The notes beneath the pieces were generated by a model. It worked only from the letters and a program-made list of their open reading frames with translations, searched no databases and was not told where the DNA came from. This document shows, in pieces, positions 22,215-33,144 of a stretch of 64,000 nucleotides of DNA (positions within the stretch are counted from its first letter, which is position 1; each line of letters starts with the position of its first letter). Position numbers and translations under genes: made by a program. Source of the DNA: Acanthacorydalis orientalis (taxonomy: Eukaryota; Arthropoda; Insecta; Megaloptera; Corydalidae); the NCBI GenBank assembly GCA_034766995.1, contig CM068322.1, positions 4,098,589 to 4,162,588 of the forward strand, written 5' to 3'.

Positions 22215-22362
22215 TTGTGAGCTGAGCCAAGATGAATTGTTTATCCCCTATTAGCTTCAGGAATTCTTTATGCAGAGGCTGCCGTAGACTTTGATATATT
22301 TAGGTTTCATTTAGCTGGAGTATCTTTAATTTTAGGAGCTGTAAATTCCATTATAATTAATA
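22215..22362 (+). pseudogene. NUMT: mitochondrial COI fragment, 5' part
   Basis: Nuclear copy of mitochondrial cytochrome c oxidase subunit I. Conceptual reading recovers TVYP..LASGI, then HLAGVS and LGAVNS, corresponding to the conserved insect stretch leading to HLAG(V/I)SSILGAVNF. TGA stands at a position that is Trp in the mitochondrial code, which supports mitochondrial rather than nuclear coding origin. Substitutions and small indels disrupt it. It stops abruptly at TAATTAATA, where a LINE is inserted, and resumes at 24734. Confidence 0.85.
22354..22362. repeat. Target-site duplication, left copy
   Basis: TAATTAATA, identical to 24734-24742. Within COI this sequence occurs once (the codons for I-I-N), so the repetition marks the LINE insertion. 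Confidence 0.7.
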
Positions 22363-22365
22363 AAT

Positions 22366-22391
22366 ATGTATATATATATATATACATATAT
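22366..22391. repeat. (TA)n-rich tail of the LINE
   Basis: TA units with TG and AC interruptions at the LINE 3' end, next to the target-site duplication. Confidence 0.8.
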
Positions 22392-22399
22392 GCGGTTTA

Positions 22400-24580
22400 T
22401 AGAGTCTGTCGACGCTTTCCGCTCTTCAACTTTTTCCTTTATTCCTTTCTATCTTGGCACAGCTGTTCGTCCAATTCTCCCTCCTTGATCGATTTACGGA
22501 TTCCTTCGCTCCAAAATCTCCGTGGGCGACCTCGTTTCCATCGTTCCATGGGTAAATACTCCATCGCTTGCTTAGGCAGTCTTGTAGCGGTTATTCTCTT
22601 GACATGGCCCTACCAGGTGAGTTGTTTCCGTTCAATGTCTTCAATGATGTTGTCTTCTACGCCCACTAATTGCTTATCCTTTCGAATTTCGATCCTTGAT
22701 TAATTCGATCTCCTCTTGATATTCGACAGGATCTTCTTAGAGCATCCATTTCCATGGCCGTAATTTGTCTTTTATCCTCCTCTGTTGCTGACCATGCCTC
22801 CGCCCCATATAAGGTTATACTTTTAACCACTGTTTGGTAAATCTGCCATTTTCGTTATTTCGATATTGCGGGGCTCCACCAAATACTATTTAAATTATTA
22901 ATAGCTCTTCTACCTTGTGCGATTTTTTCTGGTATTTCCATTGAGTCTTTGCCTTCGCTATTAAGTTTCACTCCCAAGTAGTTGTATATCTCACAGGCTG
23001 ATATTTTTTCATCATTGTCCAATTCTAATTCCGTAGTTGCAATTCCCCCTATGCATAAATATTTGGTTTTGCCAATATTCATTTTTAGCCCTCCTTTCTC
23101 ATATTGTTGTTTGAGCTTCTTGGCCATGTATTCGAGATCTTCGTTATCCTGCGCTATAAGAACATGATCGTCCTCAAACTGCAAGGTATATATTGTGGTT
23201 TCATCATTAATAGGAAGGCCCATATGATTACACTTTCGTTTCCAGTCTCGTAAAAGATGTTCTACGTAAATCTTAAAAAGGGTTGGGGAAATACAACATC
23301 CTTGTTGCAATCCTTTAGTTACGGTAAGATCATTAGATAAATTTTGGCCGACTTTAATTTTTGTTGTAGATTGCCTGTATAGTTGTTTCCCGTAATAATT
23401 TCACGTGTGTTGTAATAAGGGTGAGGTTTATTTGAGTTCGTTGTAATGCTTTCCAAAGTTTCACTGTAGGTATAATATCATATGCCTTAGCTAAATCGAT
23501 GAGTAGTAGGTGCAGTTCTCGCCCTGTTGCTATCCTCTTTTCTATGAGATGTTTGAGGCAGAAAATGTGATGTATGCACGACCTTCCAGCTCGGAAACCG
23601 CATTGTTGTTCAGCTTCTTTCCCCCGGTATTCTTGTTCTATTAGGTTCTTTAAGATTCTATCATAGAGCCTGCTAAATGTTGATGTCACCGTTATACCTC
23701 GATAATTATCACATTTTCTTATATCTCCCTTCTTATGAATTGAGGACATATATCCAACTTTCTATTCTTCGGTATTTCATCACTGTTAATACATAAGTTA
23801 AATAGGTGAGTCATCATTCTCGCTAGTTTTACTGTGCCATTCTTTATTAATTCTGCAACTATTCCTCCTGGGCCACTAGCTTTTCTATTTTTTAATTTTT
23901 TAATTTCTTCTTGAACTTGCTGTTCTGTTAATATTATCTCTTCTCCCTATACTTGAATCTGTGGCTCTTGGAGTTTAAATTCTGGTCGTTGTTCTCCTAG
24001 AAGTCCTTTATAGTACTTTTCCCATTTATCAAGAGATATGAAATTAATGCAGTTTTTCATCTTATCCGACTTTACAGTATCTATAAATTTTCATGCTTCC
24101 GTGCATTTTCGTCCTCCAATATACATCTCGACTCCTATACATCTCTGATCCCATGCTTCCCTTTTTTCTTCAACTACTGATTTTCTAACTCGGTTTCTAC
24201 ATTGTACATACTCTTGCCGATTTTCATCTTTTTTAATATTAAGCCATTTCAAATTCGCTGCTCTCTTTTTCTTAATTTCTTCATTGATGTTACCAGTCCA
24301 CCACCAGCTACGTCTATGGTTTGTCTTTTCAATTATTCCCAATGCTTCATTTGCTGCTTCGTGAAAACGTCTATGTTTTCATGTGCTCATATAGTATATG
24401 TACGTCCCGATGTTCTTCTTTTTGTAGCTTTTGGTCTAATCTTGTTTGATATAGGTGTCTTGTGCTACCTTATTTTAGGCTATCGATGTTGTATTTTGGG
24501 ATTTCTAGTTTTTCCGTACCGATTTGTTCGTTTTGTTGTTGTGTCTTGTTTGTATTATTGGACCTTCGATGATACGTAAA
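22400..24580 (-). pseudogene. LINE reverse transcriptase, decayed
   Basis: Read on the minus strand. The linker between endonuclease and polymerase is seen at 24091-24342 (SWWWTGNINEEIKKKRAANL). The polymerase follows: DNYRGITVTSTFSRLYDRIL (motif 1), QQCGFRAGRSCIHHIFCLKH (motif 2), LLLIDLAKAYDI (motif A with its catalytic Asp) in 23354-23749. Motif B (QQGCCISPTLFKIYVEHLL), motif C as QFEDDHVLI, and the GLKMNIGKTKYLCIGG and YNYLGVKLN motifs lie in 22855-23310. The canonical catalytic FADD is FEDD here; both Asp remain but the Ala is replaced by Glu. Downstream, ITLYGAEAWSATEEDKRQ and the REGDRI-like region match the C-terminal tail of RTE-type elements, with frameshifts. A stop and frame change separate the two main polymerase parts, so no enzyme is made. 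Confidence 0.85.
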
Positions 24581-24733
24581 GAGTATGATCCGTCTAAATT
24601 CCGAGACTTTCCATTGAAGTTTTTTGCATTTGCTCTTTTTTTTTATAAGTGGTGAAGAGCAGGTCCACCGCCCCAACCCCCAATTCTGGAGGATCGAGAT
24701 TTTTCTGTAGGGGGTTTCTTCCCTTAGCCGATT

Positions 24734-24742
24734 TAATTAATA
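24734..24742. repeat. Target-site duplication, right copy
   Basis: TAATTAATA, matching 22354-22362. Confidence 0.7.
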
Positions 24743-25131
24743 TACGATCTCCAGAAATAACATTCAACCGAATACATTTATTTTTATGAGTAATTTCCAT
24801 TAATGCCCTTTTATTATTATTAACTTTATCTGTTTTATAGGAGCTATTACTACACTTTTAAGAGATCTTAATTTATACACAGTTCTTTGGTCCAGCTTTC
24901 TTTGATTAATACACATTTTTTTGATCCATTCGAATGAAATACACCTATTTTAAATCAAATTTTATTTGAATTTTTTGGTAATCCACAGGTTTACATTCTA
25001 ATTCTTCCTGGATTTGGAATAATTTCCCATATTATTAGCCAAGAAAGAGGAAAAAAGAAAACTTTTGAATCTTTAGGGATAATTTATACAATATTAGCTA
25101 TTGGACTCCTTGATTTTATCGTATGGTTTTA
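24734..25131 (+). pseudogene. NUMT: mitochondrial COI fragment, 3' part
   Basis: Continues COI exactly where the 22215-22362 segment stops. The reading gives INIRSPEITFNRIHLFLWVI (TGA read as Trp), then LLLLLTLSVL, an insertion of about 25 bp near 24875-24905, [41 protein letters not shown] and [11 protein letters not shown]. Known COI landmarks ([30 protein letters not shown]) are clear. Single-base changes and stops make it non-functional; Glu to Gln in HPEV marks loss of constraint. Together the two parts span roughly 540 bp of the mitochondrial gene. Confidence 0.92.
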
Positions 25132-25207
25132 ATATATTTCATTATTTTAGTTTTTTCTTATTAATTAAGAGATTAACAATTTATTCTTATTTACAATATA
25201 TAATATG

Positions 25208-25209
<2 letters not shown>

Positions 25210-25252
<43 letters not shown>

Positions 25253-25281
25253 GAGAGAGAGATAAATTTATAGCTTTCACG

Positions 25282-25313
<32 letters not shown>
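25210..25313. repeat. Two (TA)n arrays with a (GA) run between
   Basis: TA units at 25210-25249 and 25284-25313, GAGAGAGAGA-type run between them. Confidence 0.96.
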
Positions 25314-25315
<2 letters not shown>

Positions 25316-25341
25316 TCATGTTCTTGTACTCAAATAAATTA

Positions 25342-26271
25342 CGAGGTCAGACAATTAAGTAATGCGACCGATTTTTTTTCTCGGCCTATGGTAACACTGC
25401 GAACCTGTAACTCCGCCACCGTAATAGCAGATCCCTACTCTCTCGATTGAGACCTTGACCACCCTCGTATGATTATTTCTTCGCCAGCTGTTTAGTGTTT
25501 TGTAACAACGCGCGAGTAGTGCATGTCACGAAAATGGAAAAGAGAAATTTAGAGCAACGTCTCGAGCATTGTCTCGAGCAGGTTGAAAGTGATCCTACTC
25601 TTCTCGATCGAGTTATTACTGGTGATGCAAGTTGGTTCTTTCAATATGACCCCGAAACTAAACGACAAAGCCAACAGTAGCTGTCCCCTGGAGCACCAAG
25701 GCCAAAGAAGGCGAGAATGAGCAAGTCCAAAGTGAAAACCATGTTGATTTGCTTCTTCGACAGCAAAGGGGTGGTTCACAAAGAGTTAGTACCACCTGGA
25801 CAAACCGTAAATCAAGCATTCTACCGCAATGTGCTCGAAAAATTACGAAAAAGGGTGCGCAGAGTGCGTCCAGAGATCGCGAAGGCTTGGGTTCTGCATC
25901 ACGACAATGCTCCCTGTCACAGTGCGTTCAGTGTCTCAGTTTTTGGCGTCTAAAGGCATCGCAATGTTACCACAACCGCCCTATTCACCGGACATGTCAC
26001 CCTGCGACTTTTTCCTATTCCCCCATATGAAAAAATTCGTCAAAGGTCGACATTTTGACTCCGTTGAAGATATCCAAGAATCTGTGACGAGGGTACTCGG
26101 AGAGGTCCCACAAGAAGTGTTCCAAAATTGTTACGAAAACTGGAAAACTCGCTGGAATAAGTGTATAGATGCGGGAGGGGACTACTTTGAAGGGGATCGC
26201 AGCGATGTACCTTAATTTTTAAATATACTCGATTTTTGAATTTTGTCGCATTAGTTAATTGTCTGACCTGG
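25342..26271 (+). mobile_element. Mariner element M2 (TIR type AGGTCAGACAATTAA)
   Basis: A 930-bp element between TA dinucleotides. The left end CGAGGTCAGACAATTAAGTA and the right end, read as complement, CCAGGTCAGACAATTAACTA are inverted repeats of about 27 bp with few mismatches, so this is one of the youngest copies in the window. Full-size relatives are about 1.3 kb; the shortfall is an internal deletion removing the DNA-binding part of the transposase. Confidence 0.92.
25534..26215 (+). pseudogene. Mariner transposase lacking its N terminus (M2)
   Basis: The frame starts MEKRNLEQRLEHCLEQVESD, which corresponds to the region just before the catalytic core; the roughly 120 residues with both helix-turn-helix motifs are deleted. 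The first catalytic Asp is in VITGDASWFFQYDPETKRQ (Glu of the usual GDESW is Ala, the Asp is kept). The second is in VLHHDNAPCH and the third in PPYSPDMSPCDFFLFP, giving the DD34D spacing. A TAG after RQSQQ (25678) replaces the usual Trp codon, a single G-to-A change. One frameshift near 25920 separates the second and third catalytic motifs. The C terminus WKTRWNKCIDAGGDYFEGD is intact. Except for these lesions the sequence is well preserved, suggesting recent death. Confidence 0.9.
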
Positions 26272-26880
26272 TATGTTTAACAAATTTTTCGGTTTATATA
26301 GATATTTCTAATCAAATTGGCGTTTAATGTAACGCATAACAATTTTTTATGCAATAATCCTAAATTATTGGGTTATTATCTGTATTTTTAAGAATTCAAA
26401 TGTAATATTAAATATTTTAAGATGATTATGACTTATATTATTAATCTTTATAGTTATAATAAAAAAAATCTTGCGCTGAACAATCGTTTCGATTCAGTAC
26501 TAACAAGCATCGATTGCGTTATGCAGACATTTGAATTTGATATTCAGCAATATCAGAAAACCTTTTTTTCAATTACTCTGCTAAATTGAAAATATATTGT
26601 AGTAATGAAATATTACTTTGTCTTTTAAGTCATAATACTGTGTAGGGTTAAGTATTAGTAAATTAAAAAAAAACTGTTTTTATAATACATAGTATTATTA
26701 TAATCAATGACTAATTCAATACTATGAATGTACAGTTAAGGATATGTATATTGTAAAAAAATATTATTGTCTTTGTGTTTTGTTGACATATACATTAATA
26801 AGTTCTGCATTCGCCTTTTTGCTACAAGCATGAATAATTTTTAACTTTTACACGAGACTTACATATTTTAAATAATTGTA
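26272..26880. other. Unrecognised AT-rich DNA
   Basis: No gene or repeat recognised. Confidence 0.5.
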
Positions 26881-27436
26881 TTAGGCTGGTAGAAAAATAA
26901 TTGAGATTTATGGTTTTAAAATTCATATACATTTTTAAAGGTAATTGGTCCAGAACTGCTGGATGACTAACGACTAATTTTTGTGCAAGCTCTTGAATTG
27001 TTGTGCGTGGTTCTCATTTAACTAACTACTTAGTTGGTAGTTATGAACTGAAGAAGGACGCTCGCGAACTTCTTCATCTTCAAGACCCTTGTTCACAGCA
27101 CCAAATTCTTAGAACCACCATATGTAGCATCGTACATTCCTTAACAGTACCTATACCAAAAGCATCATTTAGTTTACGAACAGTTTCTGCTGCTATACCA
27201 CCCGTTTGGAACTCATATAAAAATGGTCTTATTTGCTTCTTTTCCAACTTCATTTCAATAGCCCAATTTGAAACAAAATTAATAATAAAAGAAAAGTCGA
27301 TGTTACCAACATAGAGACCGAAAAATGTGTTTTAAAATGATATAAACAGGAACACGCCAAAATGACAGTTTTATTGAAAAAAAATTAGGTTAGAATTCAG
27401 AAAATAAAAATCACAATTATTTTCCTAGCCACATAA
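26881..27436 (-). mobile_element. Internally deleted mariner derivative, copy A
   Basis: A 556-bp element flanked by TA. Ends TTAGGCTGGTAGAAAAATAA (left) and the inverted CAATTATTTTCCTAGCC..TAA (right) are its terminal repeats. Read on the minus strand it holds the transposase 5' region and first helix-turn-helix, then stops in the second helix-turn-helix (LGV-S-H like, CAAAAATTAGTCGTTAG) and jumps straight to the 3' end. Copies at 40915 and 45643 share the same jump, from GTTCTGGA to AAAATGTATATGAATTT. It is a non-autonomous deletion derivative. Confidence 0.85.
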
Positions 27437-28373
27437 TACATTAAATTGTTAATAATTGTTACCCGAGTCTTCTAAATTTCCAATTTCACATGAAAAAATA
27501 GCATTTAAGATTTAGACATGTTTATTTATATTTTATTTTAATACTATGTTCATTTTTGTATAAGAAGTTTACTGTATAGATGACAAAAACTTTTTAGAAA
27601 AAATAATTGAATTACAAAAAAGGTTGATACTAAAAAAAGTAAAATGAATTACAGTTACATGGATATTTTAATTATTATATCCAAAACTGAAATACTGACT
27701 ATATTAAGTACAGGGTTATAATTATTATTTTATGTTACTTATGTTATATTAAAGAATTAGTTTTGAGTAGATTTTATACATGTACTTCATTTTTCTTTAA
27801 ATTTTTCTCAATTTTTAGTTTTTAAAAAGTCATTTAAATATAGTGTACGCTTAAAATTTAATTATTTTTATATGTAAGGAAATATTTTCATAAAGTAATA
27901 CAATAATATAATGTTTTCATATTAAAATAGTATATGCCTTTAAAATCAAATTAACTAAATGAGTACGTAAACTATAACAATTAAGGAACTTCTATGAAGT
28001 CATTATGAACAGTAAACTTTAATCAGATATATGTATCGTGTTGAATGAGGCATATAATTTATTGAAATATTTATAATGATTATATGAATCATCTCTGTAC
28101 ATTTTGATTTCTTTAATTATTTAAGAAAACTGATTGCTAAGAATTGAAATTAAAATGTTGTAATGTTAATATAATATACTGTTGATTGATTTTCGTTTAT
28201 TTTAAAAACTATTGAATGTTTTAAATGCGGTAATACCTTGTACGGATAAAAACGTTGCGGAGTTATATAATACAAGTTCTTAAATACTTCTTGATTGCCA
28301 TTTTTCATAACACAGCTACAAAACATTAAGTATATAATAGAAAAAAAAATGTTATCAATTATCAGGTAGGTTA
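27437..28373. other. Unrecognised AT-rich DNA
   Basis: No gene or repeat recognised. Confidence 0.5.
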
Positions 28374-29163
28374 CGAGGGTCGTTTGATAAGTATGGTAAA
28401 AAAGCAAGTTAAACACCATTTTTGGAAAAAATCGATTTTCATTTTCAACAAAGTTTCATGAAGGCTATACACTTTGTTTAGCGAGTCTGAAAAATACACA
28501 TTAACGGCAGCGATGACATACTTATTCCACGAAAATTTATTCCTACCGAGCCAAATTTTCAAATTTGGGAAGAGGGGGCCAAATTCGACGAATAGGGTAG
28601 ATGAGGAATCGATTCAAAGCCTAATTCGGGCAATTTTGTCATTGAGACTGTCGATTTGTGGGACGGTGCGTTGTCTTGATGAAAGAACTTTCTTGTACAC
28701 CAATCTTGGTCGTTTTTGTTTTAGCTCTTCTTTCAAACGGTCCAATAATGTTGCATAATAGCTTCCTGTTATGATTTTCGCTTCGTTAAGTAGTCGATCA
28801 GGATGATTTCTTGAGAATTCCAAAAAACAGTACCCATTACCTTTTCAGTCGACAAAACTATCTTCGCCTTCTTTCACCAATCATTGTCCACTGCTTTCAC
28901 TGCTGCTTCGATTCAGATGTGTAGTGGTGGATCCACGTTTCATCCACGGCGACGAATTGATGCAAAAAGTATTGCTCATTTTTTCCATTTTTGCGGCAAC
29001 TGCTACAATGCTCGCTTCAAACATTTGTAGAACGTGAACAATATGTCACTTATGGATGAAATTTCGCCTATGTTAGTTAGAAAAGTGACACCTGACTGGA
29101 CGTTATCAAATGAATGGTGGCGTCATATCATCAAAATCTACAAAACTTATCAAACGACACATG
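28374..29163 (-). mobile_element. Mariner element M3 (TIR type GTCGTTTGATAAGT)
   Basis: A 790-bp element between TA dinucleotides with inverted ends CGAGGGTCGTTTGATAAGT (left) and, as complement, CATGTGTCGTTTGATAAGT (right). The TGATAAGT terminal block is typical of irritans-type mariners. The length shows large internal loss. Confidence 0.88.
28430..29010 (-). pseudogene. Mariner transposase fragments, irritans-like (M3)
   Basis: Read on the minus strand across several frames. The first catalytic block reads FVAVDETWIHHYTSESK (near 28895-28950). Then comes EAKIITGSYYATLLDRLKEE and KQKRPRLVYKKVLSS, the segment before the second catalytic Asp; the expected FHQDNAP is replaced by shifted frame, so this Asp is not clearly kept. 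The C-terminal part includes FPNLKIWLGRNKFSW (28371-28562), matching the 'DLK+.LAG++F' region. The third catalytic motif PYSPDLAP is destroyed. The N-terminal DNA-binding domain is absent. Confidence 0.82.
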
Positions 29164-30629
29164 TATTCTTTCTGTTAGCAGTTCCGAATTTCGGAACTCT
29201 TATTTATGCTCAATAATTTTTTTAGTAACACTTTAAAAAATAATGACTTCTATGCACCAATATTTACAGTGTGAAGCGCGTTTTGATAATTATACAAAAA
29301 CATAGTATTTTTGATAGTATTTAAAAGGATACAGCTCATAGCTGGTCGCTGAAACGTTAGGTTAAAGAGATACAAAATCTTTTTTGTTCTGGATGTAGAT
29401 CTTTTTTCTTCGGAATATTAAAATTTTAATTTAAACGTACGTATGAGAGAACGATGTTACTTTGAATCATATGAAACAATATACTATTAAAAATATTTTA
29501 TAAAAATTTAAAAATGATATGAATTTTTTTATTGTTAAAAATATATTTTATTTAAATAAATATTTTAAATTTTTATTACAGTAGATTAACTCACATAATA
29601 ATTATCTAGTACTATTTTCAAATTAAGACTATACAATTAATATTACAATGATATCAATTTTAAAATGTACTTTTAAATAAAGTCGTCTTTGAAAGTTTAA
29701 TTTTGGCAAATTAAAATAATGTTTTAGTTGTCTGTTCTTATCTCTATGATTCCCTAAGTGTATTGGTTTTCTTTCAGATGACCGCACTTGAGTAGTACAC
29801 TATTAAAAATGATTTGGCTCATAAACTATTTTCAGATAGCTTGCTAATGTATACGTATTTAACAAGCGACTTCAGTATAACACAAAAACGGACACTAATT
29901 GTAACAGAATACTGTTCAAGTGATTCATTGGAATTAAGATCATAGAAAAAATGAAATAAATTTGTTAGATATGTAATATAGAGTGAAATAAAACATTTCT
30001 TGAATCACTAGTAGTTTTTTTAAGGAGTGGCTAATATGATGAACGACGGATTATTTTGTAAATTATTTTCATTAAAAAAGGTCATAAGAAGATATAAGTA
30101 GTACTTTATAAACTTTTACAATAAAAAATATTCACTTATTAAAATAATATCAATGTTTTATAAACTTTTTCAATATTTCTTTTTATATATTTGTATATAT
30201 TTATGAAAATAAATAAACATAATGACGAAAGAATTGGAAAATAATTGAAATAATTAATAACAAAATCTCTTTCTTATTTCGCCCATTAATTATACAAACA
30301 AAGTAGAAAAACAGACTCATTGAATACGAATAAAATGAAATGCGAAAAGAAAAAAGTACTTTATAGAAGCATTTTTAAAAGGAAGCGTTGTAAACGAAAA
30401 AAGCTTGGTTTGTGGGTTTGAAATGTTTTTTTGTCGAACTAATTAATAAGAAAGAAAAAAGCTCTAAAGAGTTTGAAAATTAGGGGTGAATTTCATTAAA
30501 GTTCGTCAACAAACGAAATAAGCGGCAGCTAAGTTTGTGTAAACTATCTTTAACACAATATTGTGTTGTCGGGTGTATTTCATGTTTGCTTGAAAATGTA
30601 TTTACGTCTGCAAATGTTTTGTAAAATGC
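29164..30629. other. Long AT-rich stretch without recognised genes
   Basis: Both strands read as AT-rich background. No repeat family noticed. Confidence 0.5.
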
Positions 30630-30638
30630 ATATATATG

Positions 30639-30694
<56 letters not shown>

Positions 30695-30695
30695 G

Positions 30696-30737
<42 letters not shown>

Positions 30738-30760
30738 ATACGTATGTATGTGTGCCTGTG
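30630..30760. repeat. (TA)n array followed by (TG)n and TATG units
   Basis: About 90 bp of TA repeats with TATG interruptions, then (TG)8 and a mixed TG-rich tail. Confidence 0.97.
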
Positions 30761-30839
30761 TTAGTATGTAGAAGTGAATATGTGTATGTCCGCGTTTCTC
30801 TGTGTCTGAATCTGTTCAAGCATGCAACCAGCAATGATT

Positions 30840-31165
30840 AGTCCGAGAAACAGAAGCGTCAGTAGTATTGAGATGAGAATGGCGTAGCGCTTCTTGTAAC
30901 AACTGAACAGTCGGTTGCCGTTCTGAAATGAACCGCTTATTCGGTTGACTCGTGCTGGGCGTCGGGTCGGCTAGGGGAACGCAGCGGGGGCAATGCCCAG
31001 GTTGTCAACGCAAGACTCGAATTAACAAAGTTTGCTAACTAATTAAGAAAGTGTGCAGAGTTGACCTCCAGGGAGAATCAACGTCGGGTCAGGGGTCGAA
31101 TGGTCTACACAACGCGTTCATGACTAACCTTTGACTTTGTGAGATTCTCAACTTGTCGTTTGTTG
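30840..31165. promoter_or_regulatory. GC-richer unique block, candidate enhancer or exon
   Basis: Composition shifts sharply to about half G+C (GGGCGTCGGGTCGGCTAGGG near 30958). It carries TCF/Sox-like AACAAAG (31026-31032) and CTTTGA (31132-31137) words, homeodomain-type TAATTA (31042-31047), and several GTTGAC/GTCAAC words. No significant ORF. Regulatory function is inference. Confidence 0.3.
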
Positions 31166-32178
31166 ATTGAAACGTGTTACGATATATTGATTTTAATCTA
31201 TGTTGAAAGTTGACGTTTATTCCAGTTTGTAACTCAGATAATATCTGTTAAATATATCTTACACATTATATTGTATTACGTACATACAAACTTTTATATG
31301 TGTACGTGGACATATAGTATACAAAATAAATTTTGAACAAAGTACTTAGAAAATATTAAAAATGTATTTTGTTTATTATTTAAATTACATTTTATCAAAT
31401 GACAAAAATATTTAAAATTTTGAGCTTCTTTCCGATTTTTAAAATATATAATATTATAATAAATTATTTAAATAATCTGTTTTTTATATTTTGGCGACGA
31501 AAGTATAACTTACAGGAACATTGTTAGTGAGTTAGTTACGAAATGTTTAATGTGTTATATTAATAATGTTTTTGATTGTCCGAAGCAAAATAATATGGAA
31601 TTGAAATTATCAAATAGTATTTTTTGTAAGATATACTAAAACATGAAATTTTACTTTCTTCATCATAGTTCATCGATAAAGTAGAGATTGTTCCTTCTGA
31701 TTTGTATAAATACTTAAGAATCACATTCTAGTGTTTTTATCTAAGGAAGCACACCTTAGTAATATTGTAACCAATGATCATAAGAGTCTAAACTTTGTGA
31801 AGAAAATAAAGATGACTTGTAATTTTTTTTAAAGTAAAAAAAACATATTTGAAAATACTGAGGCTGTTACTAAAGTACGAGTGGAGCATATAGAATCAAA
31901 TTGTACAAAGCTCTGCAGGGAATGATTAATTTTATGTAAAAACTATTGCACTTATCTGTAACCTATTCGATAATATATATTTTTTTTTAATTATTTGTTT
32001 TAAAGAAACAAACGTAGATTACGAGGAAAATTTGTGAAAAATAAAGTCTTATACTTTTTTGAATTACTGTCACCAAATTTGCTGTTTTATGCTACTGTAT
32101 ATAGAGTTAATATTATTAATGTGAGAAAATTCTACAAAAATAATAAAAATGTGTTAAAGATCATATTATAACTTTATG
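31166..32178. other. Unrecognised AT-rich DNA
   Basis: No gene or repeat recognised. Confidence 0.5.
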
Positions 32179-32500
32179 TTAGGTTGTTAGGAATATATTT
32201 TTTCTGAATTCTAACTTTAATTTTTTTAAATGAAAGGTGATTTCATCGTATTTATGTTAACATTATTTTAAAGTGCATTTTTCGTTCAGTATTTTGATAA
32301 CATCGACTTTGGTTTTATTATTATTTTTTCTTCAAATTGGGATGTTGAATCAAAGATGGAAAAGGAATGAAATAAGAGCAATTTTTAGTTTAAAATGGGC
32401 GGTAATGTAGCAGAAACTTTTCGTAAACTAAACCATGCATTTGTGGTAGCTACTGTTAAGGAACGTACACGGTTTAATTTGGACACGAGCGTTTCTATGA
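32179..32500 (+). mobile_element. 5' fragment of the deleted-mariner family, copy D
   Basis: Begins TTAGGTTGTTAGGAATATAT, like copy C at 45643, and follows it closely through GATTTCATCGTATTTATGTT, TTATTTTTTCTTCAAATTGG and ATGGGCGGTAATGTAGCAGA. Similarity fades before the deletion junction and the element is cut off just before a (TA)n array, so whether it carried the deletion cannot be told. Confidence 0.75.
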
Positions 32501-32516
32501 AAATCTAATTTAGAAT

Positions 32517-32520
<4 letters not shown>

Positions 32521-32562
<42 letters not shown>
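32521..32562. repeat. (TA)n microsatellite
   Basis: 21 TA units directly after mariner fragment D. Confidence 0.97.
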
Positions 32563-32565
<3 letters not shown>

Positions 32566-33068
32566 CTTAATTTCTAATGCATGAACATTTTTTTCGTAGA
32601 AATAAGTATTTTTTGAACTAATTTCTTCTGTGTTGGTTATACTTTAAATGACAAAAATACAAACAAAAGCTGAACATTTTTGTCCTTCCTTCTAACTTCA
32701 TTTTGTTAATTCTTGTGTCAAATAAATTGGTGTATCTAATCAGACAAATTTGTTTAAAACGCAAACTGCATATTATTTAAATTCATTCTTTATCCATTTT
32801 TTTAAAGATATAATTGTGTGCTACAAGCTAACTTAGTACTCAAGTAATGGTTTCACTTATGAGAAGGCAAGTAATAAATAAAAGATTTAAATAACTAATT
32901 ATACAAGATAATATTGAAACAACTCTTATCCTAAAATGAAACACCCTGAAACCATTGTCTATTTTCTATATAAAGTAACAAATAAATCTTACGTATATTA
33001 GTTTTACAATTAAAAAATATTAGTAACATATAGTTTGATTGAAACAAACTAAACTTTAATAATTTATG
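32563..33068. other. Unrecognised AT-rich DNA
   Basis: No gene or repeat recognised. Confidence 0.5.
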
Positions 33069-33144
33069 TATATTATATATATAAATATATATATATGTAT
33101 ATATATATATATGTATATATATATTTATATATGTACATATATGT
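33069..33144. repeat. Interrupted (TA)n array
   Basis: TA units with TG and AA interruptions. Confidence 0.95.

Larger units (their letters stand above)
22363..24733 (-). mobile_element. RTE-like LINE inserted in the NUMT
   Basis: A non-LTR retrotransposon of about 2.37 kb on the minus strand. Its 3' end is at the left, finishing in an AT-simple (TA/TG) tail at 22363-22391. The 5' end at the right has a G-rich leader (24650-24733, including GGGGGTTGGGGCGGTGG on the minus strand). Between leader and polymerase almost all of the expected endonuclease domain is missing, so the copy is internally deleted as well as mutated. The 9-bp duplication TAATTAATA on both sides supports target-primed reverse transcription into already integrated mitochondrial DNA. 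Confidence 0.85.

Noticed and set aside
22485..23167. Plus-strand ORFs at 22485 and 22982, and 24202-24579
   Set aside because: They are antisense shadows of the minus-strand LINE polymerase.
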